In this document: in pieces, positions 22,723 to 33,712 of the stretch
How positions within the stretch are numbered: position 1 is the first letter of the stretch
Layout: the number at the start of each line of letters is the position of its first letter
Assembly (NCBI GenBank): GCA_036365455.1
Contig: JAWQUS010000025.1
Location: forward strand, 27,006,001 to 27,070,000
Direction: 5' to 3'
DNA length: 64,000 nt
Source of the DNA: Macrosoma leucophasiata
Lineage: Eukaryota; Arthropoda; Insecta; Lepidoptera; Hedylidae
The notes under the pieces: model-generated
The model's input: only the letters and a program-made list of their open reading frames with translations
Databases searched by the model: none
Told to the model about the DNA's origin: nothing
Position numbers and translations under genes: made by a program

Positions 22723-23939
22723 AGGAACGGACTTTGTTTAACAAAAGATAAATACTATCTAGTAAATATCTGAAAAGACAGGCAGCAGTTATCGCTACAT
22801 GGGCATAATAATATTGAACGACAGTCAAGAATTTGGCTCACAAAACTTTCCCTAGTGGGGAATCAATTTGTCAGACATTGGAATGTTTTCCATACCATTT
22901 TTTTACTACAGATAACACAATATTAAGTAGTTGCACTACCAATAATGTGAAAAGCAACTACTAATAATGAACGAAATTATTAAATTCAAATATAGAGACA
23001 AAAGCACAGACCAATCAGCCTTCCTTCTTTTGGTTCCATAGTCGATGGACAAAAGGGACCGCCTCTTGCTCTCACTTTAAAAAACTTAGCCCGAAATACA
23101 CCATTTATGAATAAAATTAAGTGAAGCATAAAAAGTTGCATCTATAATTAAACTCGTGCACCAAAATATACAAGGAATGATGAGCAATGAGTCAAAAATT
23201 GAGTTATATATGAATGATGGTAATATAGACATCTACTATTTTGAACATTAGTTGAAATCCCAAGAAATAATATTCGATTTCAGTAGGCACCAGGTTGGTC
23301 GTTCGTTCAGTATTAAACTAAATAAAAACCTTAAATTTAAGGATCGTAGGGGACATTGTAAATCTGTCTACTGGACGAACTATTGAAATAGGATGTGTGT
23401 GCTGGAGCGATCGATAATTTTATGTAGGTATATTTTAAAGGCCAAACCCTATTTTGGACTAGTTTTACCTGGGCTAAAATAGGTAGTTTATCCTATAAAT
23501 CCTATATGCAATCGGATAAAACAGTCCAGACTTCACTTGAACCGCATCCTTGTTTTACACCTTCGTTATGATGAAAAAAAATTAGAGGGGCCGTATCACC
23601 AATGTTTCTCTATATTTTTTTCAATATTTCACAGCGCTTTTATCGGACGGATGACAGTTGATTGACGGTGACCGCTGCACCTCCCCCCCCACCGCCCGCC
23701 TTCCTCCGGCGATGACAGTGCTGTCACTCGTCACCGTCACCGCGACAGATTCGCCGTATCATTGCGAAACTCGACCACTTGACGACTATCTTCGGAAACA
23801 TAAACTTGCTGTCAATATGGATTGCCTGTTTTCCGCATAATACCTCGACTATTATTGATTGTATTTGTTTATGTTACAAAGTTTCAAAAACAGTAGCAAT
23901 GATGTAGTTGTTTTTATCTGCAGCATGGAAATGTAACCT
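22723..23939. other. intergenic stretch without gene
   Basis: AT-rich apart from a C-rich patch at 23680-23750. The short frame there reads low-complexity sequence; nothing else is supported. Confidence 0.5.
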
Positions 23940-24210
23940 AAGTACAGTACTTATCAATAAATATTGAACATCGAGCCTAGGAAGGGGACTTCGGCTTATT
24001 TCGGGTCTGTAGAGCGTTATCTCTTTCGCACCGTACCTATTTGAAGTTTGTCGACCATTTTGATCAAGTTTTGACCAATACCGGACTGTCAGTGTTACAT
24101 AGGCAGTGTGCAACAGAGATAACGCTTTACGAATTCGAAACGACCCGATCGTCTCTTTCGTAGGCTCGATGTGCAATATTAATTGTTGAGCACTATAACC
24201 TTGCACTTGT
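23940..24210. mobile_element. long inverted-repeat MITE candidate
   Basis: 23960-24027 and 24115-24182 are imperfect inverse copies sharing CATCGAGCCTA, TCGGGTC and AGCGTTATCTCT in the same order. Weaker pairing (AAGT.CA...TTA) continues outward. The foldback has no coding role, and an open frame across it is accidental. It abuts the truncated end of the mariner at 24259. Confidence 0.5.
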
Positions 24211-24258
24211 CTTTCCCAAAAGGATAAGATATGCACTCATGCATCATGCAAACACCGT

Positions 24259-25515
24259 CTTCGCATATTTTAAGATAATTCAAAACATTTTTTAATACAG
24301 TTTATTTAAATTTAACTAAAGTATGTACTCGTATGTACCATTTTGTTCGATAACCTTTTGCCATCTTGTAGGTAGGGACATGATCTCATTGCTATAAACA
24401 TTTTGGGACTTCTCATCAAAATACCGCGACAAGTGCATTTGGAAGTCCTCTCGTGATGTTAACCTAACATTGCATAAAGAATTCTGAAGAGACCGAAACA
24501 GGTGGAAATCTGAAGGTGCAAGGTCAGGACTATACGGCGGATGCATTGACACCTCCCAGCCAAACTCTCTTAATTTTTGCTGAGTGGCTATAGATGTGTG
24601 AGGTCTAGCGTTATCATGATGAAACACCACACCCCTTCTGTTGATCAATTCCGGCCGCTTTCTCTCATCTTCTTGCTTTAAACTCATCAGTAGAGTTCAG
24701 AATCGATAGTCCTGCCTGGTGGTAATAGCTCATAATGAATAATGCCCTTCCAATCCCACCACACACACAACATCAGCTTATTGCGAGTTAACCCGGGTTT
24801 CGCCACAGTCTGTGAAGTCTGACCGGCCTTTGACCACGATCTTTTTCGCACGTTCTTGTCGTACGTGATCCACTTTTCATCACTAGTTATCAGCTTCTTC
24901 AAAAATGATTCGGTTTCATTACGTCGTAATAAAGAATTACAAATGAGTACACTGTTCATTCGGTTTCTTTCAGTGAGCTCGTGAGGTACCCAAATATCGA
25001 GCTTTTTTTTGTACCCAGCTTTTTTCAAATGCGCCAAAACTGTTTTGTGATCAATTCTCAGTTCTTCATCTACGTCGTGACTACTGATATGTCGATCTTG
25101 CTCCACTTTTTCAAAAATGGCATCCATTTTATCCGTAATAGGGCGACCAGAGCGAGGTGCATCTTTGACATCAAAATTTCCGGATTGAAAACGCTTAAAC
25201 CAAATTTGTGCTACTCTCACAGACACTGCACTAGGTCCATAAACATCGCAATTTTTTTCGCTGCTTGCGTTGCATTTTTACCTTTTTTGTAGTAAATTTT
25301 TAAAATGTATCGAATTTCTTCATTAAATTCACTCATCTTGACAGTACGAAAAACAAATGAAAATCACACATTTGCCTAATTTGAATTTGGAATTATGTTT
25401 TTTAAAATTTTAACTTTCAATGATACCAAAACCAGCCAGATACAAATACTACAGCCAAAGAGATTTTATTACAAGTTCATACATACTATAATGCGAAAAG
25501 ACTTTTTCCCCAACC
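24259..25515 (-). mobile_element. mariner transposon, copy 1, left end truncated
   Basis: The right terminus at 25515 reads inward as GGTTGGGGAAAAAGTCTTTT, next to TA. The left terminus has lost the first bases and starts at TCTTCGCAT. The internal transposase gene runs right to left. It is about 95 percent like copy 2 at 33713 by eye. Confidence 0.9.
24316..25336 (-). pseudogene. mariner transposase, frameshifted
   Basis: The start ATG is at 25336 (MSESNEE-like, as in copy 2). Helix-turn-helix text includes WFKRFQSGNFDVKDAPRSGRP, followed by the WVPHEL motif. The catalytic triad is visible as ITSDEKW, HHDNARPH and YSPDLAPSD, that is D,D34D of the mariner family. The frame breaks at 24687: TCTACTGATGAG ends the first part, and the second resumes with MSLKQEDERKRP. 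A gap of about ten bases relative to mariner relatives explains it. An early frameshift near 25225-25240 is also likely. Full-length relatives have about 345 residues. Inactive. Confidence 0.85.
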
Positions 25516-26139
25516 TATTATTATATACTAGGTTTAGTACTGCATATCTACAGAAAAATGCAAAAATCGTAATAGCATGCATTATTATCGTCCGAATCGG
25601 GTACCGAATACGGAACGCGAGCGTAGCAAAAGTCTCTTTCTACCACTAAACTACAGAGACATTCATTTCAAAATTGCATTCTTTTGTAATGCATTGCTGA
25701 AAGTGTGATAGAGCTGAATCTTCAAACTTCTATTGTTATTTTAAGTTGAACTTTGTCATTTTGGAACAACAGATATCTACTAACTTCGTAAAATTAGAAC
25801 TGGCGTATTAGGAATACACTTAAAAAATTATGTTTCTTTAGGTGAAGGCTACGAACCTAATCATATATAGGTACCTATCGCGTACATTACTATTGCACGT
25901 TAAGTTGAAAGGATTAATGTATGTATATATATGCGTGTTTTACTGTGTGCGTGTGTTAATGTGTTATCACATCGTCACTCCCTCCCCCCCTTTTATTTTG
26001 TATGACACCTCATACTCCGAACCCGCTTTGACGTAACAACCACAATAACATTGCAGTTCGGCATATACCATACCTACTTAACCTACTTTGCTCCCTTTCG
26101 ACGACATAGAATCACCAAGAGCATTTGGATATGTCTACA

Positions 26140-26270
26140 GTCTATTTGTTTAAATGTCATAAATGTGGCAAACAAGCATATAGTTCATATCATTAGTAGT
26201 TAGCAAAAATAAGCAAAATGAATCTTCAACTGGTGTCAACTTGACACCCCCGAGGCACAAGTTGCTTTAC
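26140..26270 (-). repeat. GGTGGTAG-family repeat, diverged 3' fragment
   Basis: CATAAATGTGGCAAACAAGC, TAGTTCATATC and GACACCCCCGAGGCA follow the inverted 3' order of the family. Confidence 0.45.
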
Positions 26271-26451
26271 CTCACAGAATTACGAGGCTATATATCACTA
26301 TCATTACCACGATAATGCTGAGCACTATATATCGCGACAGAGGGGTCAGTAGTTGTGCTGCTCTCCGTAATTAATAGTCGTTGTCATATTGAAATTATTT
26401 GCAATAACACATGCGAATGAATTTAAGAAACCAAAAAATGAATGTCTCTGT

Positions 26452-26655
26452 AATGTCTAGTGGTAGCGGGCCACTACCACTAGACAGTACAGAGGTCCTA
26501 GGTTCGATTCAGGGTCGAGCGCTATCAGAGATAGCAGTGTAAAATCCTTTATCTCTGGTTGTATTGAGGTTTTTCCATTTTGCATTAGTTGCCTAGTACT
26601 TCGGAGTTTGGTAATGTCACCGGAAATATCAACAAGCTCGCTACCTGGGACAAAA
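26452..26655 (+). repeat. tRNA-like SINE family 2
   Basis: Box-A-like TAGTGGTAGCGGG, box-B-like GGTTCGATTC, then AATCCTTTATCTCTGGTTGTATTGAGG, CGGAGTTTGGTAATGT and ATATCAACAAGCTCGC. Matches 57930-58125. A short palindromic duplication of the box A part (CTAGTGGTAG / CTACCACTAG) is inserted at its start. Confidence 0.7.
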
Positions 26656-26659
26656 CGTA

Positions 26660-26800
26660 AGCGACGAATCGAGAGTGTGTCTTAGCAGTGATCGAACCTG
26701 TGACCTCAGGATAACGATAGCCAACCGCTCGGGGATATGAGACTGGACTGGGACCACTAAGCTACGGCAGTCCCACATCCGAGGGTCGAGATAGCAGAAA
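26660..26800 (-). repeat. degenerate tRNA-like element
   Basis: Inverted box-B-like GATCGAACCTGTGACC and CCACTAAGCTACGGCAGTCCC look like a decayed tRNA-related SINE. Not a functional tRNA: there is no complete acceptor stem. Confidence 0.4.
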
Positions 26801-27637
26801 ACAAACGTGACAAAAAGTATGAAATGCGTACGTTTGATAACAACAACATTGAACTGATCAGATCGGAGCAATTACATATCTTATCTTGCTATCGAAACTG
26901 TTTCATATACATTTCAGCCTGAAGTCGCCGAGGTGACAATATTAATACAAGGTCATTATTTATACACGTCAATTTTAGTAAATCCCGCTTTTGTTTTTTT
27001 TTTAAATACTTTTATTTCTTTGCATGTCGGTCCATTTGAAGGGTTTATTAGACACAATTTATTCGTATAACCAACTCGTGTATAACAAACCCAACATCAT
27101 TGTGTTATATTGTCATATTGTAATATCGTATTTAACTAACACTGCTGATTGTTACTTACTAACATAATACTAATATACTAACATACTTACTAACATATTA
27201 AATAATATTTATTTACTGCAATGTGATTAAGTTGACGCCGCCCGTTTTTCTGAAGTATGTTTCTAAATAATACATATTATTATGAAGTAATAGAATACTT
27301 AGGACATAATTATGATATGACATTATTTCATACAACATTTGGACATTGAAATATTATATTTTGATTGTACTTGTATTCCATATTATGATATCTTAATTTT
27401 GTACAAATAATGAAGCAAAACAGCATTTTGTACTTTTGAACATCAAGGTTCCTAAAGATTATAGCTAACCTGTTATATTCGTAGGTAACGGTATTCGGAT
27501 AAACAATTTTATGTAAAGTAGGGAAAAACCCCACAAAAATGTTTCACTGTCGAAAATGCTATTCAGGTCATTAATTTTTTTTTATATTTCAAACGGGACT
27601 TAATCGCGTACTTCTCGCACGCTTATTTCTACTCTCT

Positions 27638-27694
27638 TTTTAGGGTTCCGTAGTAAACAAGGAACCCTTATAGGTTCGCCATGCCCGTCTATCT

Positions 27695-27725
<31 letters not shown>

Positions 27726-27960
27726 CGCGGTTTAGCGCAAAAACTATAAGTACTAGAGACTTGAAATTTGGCATAGGTATACACCTTAATCACGCCGACA
27801 AGGTGGTAGAATAAAAACATGAAAAAAAAAATTTAGGGTAATCTCCCCAACTTGTAACGCGCAAATATATTTTTTTAATTTTCGATTTCCATATTGTGTG
27901 GGGTATTGTTGGATAGGTCTTTAAAAAATATTATAGGTGGCCAAACATCATTTTTCGATT
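27638..27960 (+). repeat. AGGGTTCCGTA-type repeat with (CTGT)n
   Basis: Begins TTTAGGGTTCCGTAG with an inverted partner AAGGAACCCTTATAG, then CTGT repeats (27690-27722), then CGCAAAAACTATAAG and TTGAAATTTGGCATAGG. This unit occurs again, diverged, at 13855. Common lepidopteran repeat, class uncertain. Confidence 0.55.
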
Positions 27961-28349
27961 TAGATAACTGTTTGTGACTTATTAAGCTTTAAATTACATA
28001 CAAAATATTTTTTTTTTTTCATTACATCTCTTACTCTACACTGCGCGTGGCCCGGTCAGGTTCAGGTCATTAACATTCGTCTAACAAGAGGCTTTAGCGC
28101 TCAGTGGAGACAATGAGTCAGTTTGTTTCCACCAGCCGGTAACGCCTAAACACCTAATGAGGTATTTTCAATTCCAAGTTGTTTCCTTTTTCCGTTTACG
28201 TAAATGTACTCGCCGAGAAAGGAGTCGCATCCTGAATGGGAAGGATCATTGACCTTCGTCTCATTGCCAGCCTTATGTCAGGTACCTACATTATATTGAA
28301 TCGTCATTTAGAACACCTTGATATGATACCATAACGATGACCATGATGA

Positions 28350-28480
28350 ACTATCTCAGTAGTTTAGTGGTAACTCTGGATTCTGGATTGGATTCCCCGT
28401 GCCAGGAGGTAAAGTACCTACCATTGGGATATTTTAACTTTCTGAATGTCAAAGACGTCAATAGGCTCGCTACAAAACGT
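28350..28480 (+). repeat. tRNA-like SINE family 2, fragment
   Basis: CTCAGTAGTTTAGTGGTAAC, GGATTGGATTCCCCG and CAATAGGCTCGCTA correspond to pieces of family 2. Confidence 0.5.
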
Positions 28481-28589
28481 AAATTGCGAGTTGTGCGTAC
28501 TTACTTGCATGCATGCGAGAATGCGTACATTTAGCTCTACCCACCCCTTCGAGAAATACAAGTGTAAAGTAACGTACCATAATTTTTTC

Positions 28590-28800
28590 GACGACCCGGT
28601 TAGTTTAGTGATGTGAGATGACCGTTTGATTCGAAGGGTCGCGGATTCGATCCCCGCACCGGGACAAATATTTGTATGGCCTACAGTTATTTGTTTCGGA
28701 TCTAGGTGTTTGTGTATGTGTTGTATGTGTACAACGGCACCCACGACACACATACCTACTGTGGGGCTGTAAGTGTAGGCGTATTTCATTTAAAAAAAAT
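28590..28800 (+). repeat. tRNA-derived SINE family 1, full copy
   Basis: Starts GACGACCCGGTTAGTTTAGTG (box A), with box B GGATTCGATCCCCGCACCGG near 28645. Then ACAAATATTTGTATGGCC and a unique body ending GGGGCTGTAAGTGTAGGCG and an A-rich tail. Pol III-type retroelement. Best preserved copy; others at 19036, 46321 and 55826. Confidence 0.8.
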
Positions 28801-28897
28801 AATGATTACAAATCGACAATTCCCCAAGTGGAAGAGATGTTTCTTATTTAAAATTCCTTATTGGCCCTGTACCTAGTAAATACCCTGTATCTTTTTA

Positions 28898-29178
28898 CTG
28901 GTGGTAGAGCTCCAGTGACGGAGCTCGCGGGCGTAGGAACCACCGCATTACCTAATATACTTGCCGCTAAATGGTAGTGTTCAGCACTACCGTGTCCCGG
29001 TCAGGTGGTAATGTACGGCCCTGTAATTTCCAGCACAGAGGCATAACACCTAATGCCTCAGGAGTGGCAGCGCATCTGCATTTTGACCTCTGGTCATTGT
29101 GTAAGTGTCTATAGGCTGCAGTCTATATAGTATAGGCTGAACTGCACGCTTGTATGCCACTTTTATTACATAAAAAAA
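28898..29178 (+). repeat. GGTGGTAG-family repeat, full-length reference copy
   Basis: Order of blocks: CTGGTGGTAGAGCTCCAGTG, GTAGGAACCACCGCATTACC, TTGCCGCTAAATGGTAGTG, CCCGGTCAGGTGGTAATGTA, CCTGTAATTTCCAGCACAGA, GGCAGCGCATCTGCATTTTG, TATAGGCTGCAG, CCACTTTTATTACATAAAA. The family has over fifteen recognisable copies here in both orientations. Confidence 0.85.
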
Positions 29179-29559
29179 TGATGACACTTCACTTGAGGCC
29201 CTCGGAAATTAGATCTCCGGATCGAAGAACTATTTATGTTTGTTTCCCTAGTTTAGAAGGTGTGTATCATAGAATCAACGATAAATCACGATAATAGATA
29301 TCTAAATCTAATCAGTGTTGAGTACGATTGTTGTTCTCTTTTTGTAAAATAATAACACAAAAATTTGCGATCTCATTATGCGATGACTTAAAAGTTTATA
29401 GCTAACAAAAATAGCGGAAAATATAGGAACTGACAACAGCGATATCTTTTTCATCTGTGAAGATAACATCGAAACCTGAACGGCTGTCACTGATGCTAAC
29501 AGCTAACCTAAATAAAATCGAACCCCATACTTAAAGCTCCGACGCGAATGGAAGTGCAA

Positions 29560-30620
29560 TGACCCCAGCAGTATCTATCGCAGTTTCTTTAGATATGCAA
29601 AATGTTATCTCGTTTATCTTAACTAGGTGTTAATGGGAGACCGGTTATCTTAGAGTTTTGATAAATCGTATCTAACAGATACAGTATCTAGCCTAACAGC
29701 TGTTTGCGAGTACGCTGCCATTGCAGCTCGATGGGAATCAGCGTGAACACGCTTTCAAAAGGTATCCTGATTTCCTTTTATATGTTTAATATTTGAGTGC
29801 TGCTAACGTGGATGGTATCTAAGTGATGACCGTGCTTGTGGCAACGAACGAAAGACATCAGGCTACTTTTTAGACTAACATCTTTTTCTGCTCTAAAATA
29901 GGATATTTCATAGTCATGATGAGCTGTCATATTTAGCTAAACCTATATCATCAGTTCATCACGCCTGGTGTAACACTGATTGTTTCTCTCGAACTTTAAG
30001 CTACAAACTAACTAGTATCTAGGTTAGCGAAGGGTTTGTTAATATTAGGACTACTTTACAATAGAAGGATTGCAGACAGCTGGACTGACGCGGGCTTTAC
30101 AACATTGTATGGTTGTGCAAGGGTCCCGCTGGGTGCGTTCGCGACTGACGTGATAAGCCGAGCAAACACTGGCTCTAGGCAAATATTTGTAGGGACGTCG
30201 AGTGCCCCCCTCCCTCCTCTGCCGCCTTCCTCCGCCCCTCGCCTCGCCCCGTCGTCCTGGCGCGGTATCTACGGGAGCAAAGATATCGCGATACCATCCC
30301 CGATACGGAGTAATTATCAGATAGGCTCACAGATTTGATTACGAGAGCGCGTATCTTCGCCGGCTCATTACGGACGACACGGCGCGCGGAGATGGACAGC
30401 TGCAGCCGCAGTAGCCGGCGCGGGCGTCAGTGCAGTGCGCGTGTGACCTAATCCGATCAGATAGCCGATACGTCCGCGGATTATTGATGGGCGCCGGCCT
30501 CGCGATCTTATCAGTTGTTTTTTTCGTCGAATATTTTCCGTGAAAAGCTAATAAAGCCGGGCGCGGCGCGAGGGGGAGGGGGCACGTGACCGCAATGGCC
30601 GCCGATAAGCCGCCATATTG
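29560..30620. promoter_or_regulatory. GATA-site-rich, partly CpG-rich island between the two genes
   Basis: Many GATA cores: TTATCT near 29611 and 29645, TGATAAAT near 29658, AGATAC and TATCT near 29675-29690, TGATAAG 30151, AGATAT 30281, TTATCA and AGATAG 30314-30324, AGATAG 30459, CTTATCAG 30507, GATAAG 30604. From 30130 on it is GC-rich and includes GGCACGTGACC and GCCGCCATATTG. No spliceable coding frame. Strong candidate cis-regulatory module, about midway between the genes. Confidence 0.5.
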
Positions 30621-31014
30621 TTTCAGCGTGAAGCCCCCCGCACCGCAAACCCCGCCGCCCGCCGCCCGCCGCTTAGTCACGAGCAACCAGCGTGCTCAGG
30701 TATAAAGGTGCTCCTACAACAAACTACTGACGGATCGGCCCTTCCGTAGGGCCCGCCGAGCCAGGCACAAATGAGGCGCCAATAATAGGAGTAGGTACCT
30801 ACAAAAGTTTCGTGATAAATACATGTGATCTTTTTATGACTCTTGCGGAAAATCGCAGAGATTAATAAATTGTTTTACAAATAGTTAGTTTTTTAATATC
30901 TTTAATGTTGACTAAGTATTTCTGCTAAGTACTACTCCATTGTTTAATATCCACCACATTGAAATATTGCATAGTATTGAGACGAAATTACACTAATAAA
31001 GCATACAATTCTCA

Positions 31015-31180
31015 TTGATACGTGAATACTGTAGCCTATAAACATCTACATAAGAACTAAGTATTCAATGTATACCTATGCGTGGCCAATGACATCGAAA
31101 TTGTTATACCTCTATGCTGGTAATTACAGGGCCGTAGGTACGATACCGACTGACCGAAACAGGATAGTGCTGAACACTAC
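31015..31180 (-). repeat. GGTGGTAG-family repeat, partial inverted copy
   Basis: TGAATACTGTAGCCTATAAAC, GGTAATTACAGGGCCGTAGG and GATAGTGCTGAACACTAC in inverted order. It ends directly against the plus copy that follows. Confidence 0.65.
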
Positions 31181-31184
31181 TTTA

Positions 31185-31556
31185 CTGGTGGTAGAGCTCC
31201 AGTGACGTGCTCGCGGGCGTGGGCACCACCGCATTACCTAATATACTTGCCGCTAAATGGTAGTGTTCAACACTATCGTGTTCCGGTCAGGTGGTAATGT
31301 ACGGCCCTGTAATTTCCGGCACAGAGGCATAAGACCTTAGGCCTCAGGAGTGGTAACGCATCTGCATTTTGACCTTGGTCTTTGTGTGGGTGTCTATAGG
31401 CTGCAGTCATCACTTAACATCAATGTGAACTGCATGCTTGTTTACCACTAACAATACAGAAAAAAAAAAATTGTGACAAGTAGATTAAGTAATGCCGTGG
31501 TGATTGTGCCCACAACCTAAGGCGCTTGAGAGCCGCGAAGTGGAGCTCTACCACCA
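31185..31556 (+). repeat. GGTGGTAG-family copy flanked by an inverted terminus
   Basis: A full plus copy (31185-31465), then 31470-31556 in minus orientation ending GGAGCTCTACCACCAG. The whole therefore has 17-bp perfect terminal inverted repeats CTGGTGGTAGAGCTCCA. Either two insertions head to head or a foldback variant. Confidence 0.65.
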
Positions 31557-32209
31557 GCAAAATATCGTGTTGAATTTTAAAACACTCTCAAACGGGAAAT
31601 TCAATGTTGGGCAGTTGGCATTCGAGTGGTCTCGTAAGGAGAACACGAATCCTTAAAGAACACGTACGAGAATGGCGACGGCCAGTTTACCTACGTGTCA
31701 CTGAATGCGTGTCTGCCTACTACTTCGGGGAATATAGGCTTGAACTTACGTACGAAAGTAGAATATCAATAAAATGTCTGCTAGGATTAAGATAAATTCA
31801 TGTAACGTGTATTAAAAAGTCCTTTTCTCTGCTATTAACGATTGTAAAATATGAAATATTCCTAAAACAAGCAGTGCCTATAAATACTCACGATTGGTTC
31901 TAGTTTAGAGGCGCCTTAACAAACATTCAAGTCGCATTTACCTAGATAGGTAAATGCGCAAATGAATTATGAGGTAGGTAGCTACCTATACCTAGTAAAT
32001 GCCATGTTCATTGTTTATTCTAATCCTATAGTAAAATATACGGAGACAAAGACTTTGATTACCTCCCTCTTTGGCAGTAAATTATTTTATTTTAATTTAA
32101 TTATATGGGATATTGTATGACATAAAACCGTGTTATAAACAGGAGAAGCCACTGATTCCCGAAATACAGTGAAAACTAGTTCGGGAATCTATGGATTCAA
32201 CATATAAAT

Positions 32210-32860
32210 TGATGTAACTATCTTTTTGTCAATAAACAAATTTATTATTATTTCTCTCGTCAGCACGGAGTCCAATTTGAACCCCGGACCTTTGTCAGGC
32301 TTGCGCGGGGACATGGGGGGTCCAACACGTAGAGGCCCTTTCGAAAATTTTGATCTACTTTGTAATGGGTTATATTCGGCGGGACCTCTCTCTGACTGCA
32401 TCAATAGTTAATACAGGCACAGACAGACCCCGCAGAACATAATGGGACTATTGTAATGATAAGTGATTCGCCAAACTTTGGGCTATGTGGGTGAACTGGG
32501 GGGACTAGCTGGCTGGGCCTATGGAGTGAGATCCGGCACCTGCCCATATTCAACATCTCACATTATTGAATCCTACTTTGGGCAGGTGGTGACTCGCCTC
32601 TCCTTGGTGGGCCCCCCAAACAGCCAACCCGATGGTCGACAGGGGGCAACACTGTTGAGAGAGGCTGGGGGTGTCGAGAGGTGTGGCCCCGGTTTCACCA
32701 TCACGAGCGAGTAATCTCGAGCTCGGAGCGGGCTTCCCCGCTATTATGCCTTTAGACACTTCCACCCCCGAGTGTATGGCTCTTGCAGAAATTTTGACAA
32801 CAGCCTATTATCTAAATTTCTGCAAATGCCATACCTTATTATTATTATTATTATATTAAT
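32210..32860 (+). mobile_element. 3' end of an unidentified retroelement with (TTA)n tail
   Basis: GC-rich text against AT-rich flanks, ending in TTATTATTATTATTATTAT (about 32838-32856), as in LINEs or LINE-driven SINEs with microsatellite tails. It includes GGCAGGTGGTGACTCGCC and AACAGCCAACCCGATGG. No intact domain; class inferred from the tail. Confidence 0.45.
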
Positions 32861-33076
32861 AAGTTGGTAATTAAAGCTCATAAATTATATCGTCACCGGC
32901 TTCGGATTATGACTGATATTCCTCTCCACCACTGTCTCACCGTTCCAGTCACCTAAAAGATGCCAAGGACAACCCTACTCTAAAGTTCTTAGGCCTAAAA
33001 TGGGATCCTCGCAGTAACTGTCCCTTGTTTGCGGTAACTCTGCAGCAAAAGAAATGCACGAAGAAGAATAAACGAC

Positions 33077-33595
33077 CCTTTAGGTTTTTTTCTCCGTTAA
33101 CGATCATCGCAAAGGTTTTGGTTTAGCATATCTGGAATCTCGGGACCCTTCCGAGGACATAGCCAATTTCTTCTTCGTTTGCTGCAAAGGTCGTGTTACC
33201 CCAACCAAGCCAACGTCGCTGCTTCGTCTTGTATCTACTGTGTTCTGCTGTCCTCCTCCCTGAAATGCTGGTATTCGTAAAAGACCTGTACTCACCTGTT
33301 CTTACGTTCAGTGGTTCCTTCACGTTGTCTGACTGGCGTGGCTTTGGTCTCACCCTTGACGGTGGAAGGCTTTTTTGCTAACCGCGTAGGTCACATTCTC
33401 GATGGCGTTCCTGATGCTCGTTGGAGCACGTATTCGCCGAGGATAATGCAGCGGATGTATTATCGCGGAAATAGATTCCATCAGCTCTTTCCACTGATGC
33501 GGAAGAAAGAAGTCCTTGTTCGTTATTTACTCATGGTGTCTACTTCTTTCATAGGCATGTTGCTCGATCGCTATTCGTAAAATTCAACGCCTATT
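33077..33595 (-). pseudogene. unidentified coding remnant
   Basis: On the minus strand two consecutive open frames have coding-like composition. The first contains KDFFLPHQWKELMESI and RIRAPTSIRNAIENV; the second, after one stop, contains RRTAEHSRYKTKQRRWLGWG and FAANEEEIGYVLGRV. A donor-like ACAG before GTGAGT near 33300 adds to the impression. I do not recognise the family; it may be a captured host exon or a transposon gag-like part. It lies between a LINE tail and a mariner. Confidence 0.35.
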
Positions 33596-33712
33596 GTGTT
33601 TATGGATTAAGTTCATTGAAATTATTTGTTGAAAACACATTCGTTTTGATCCCGTATAAACTCAGACAAAACATAATGCACACATGATTATATGTTGTCT
33701 CTTAACATGTTA

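Noticed and set aside
23874..24236. 120-codon minus frame
   Set aside because: It crosses an imperfect inverted repeat (foldback MITE), so the frame is accidental.
28594..28670. Possible tRNA gene (box A and box B present)
   Set aside because: Recurs with the same non-tRNA body at 19036, 46321 and 55826; a SINE head, not a tRNA gene.
30036..30686. 100- and 115-codon frames on opposite strands
   Set aside because: Caused by the GC-rich island; no splice sites in phase, no recognisable domain.
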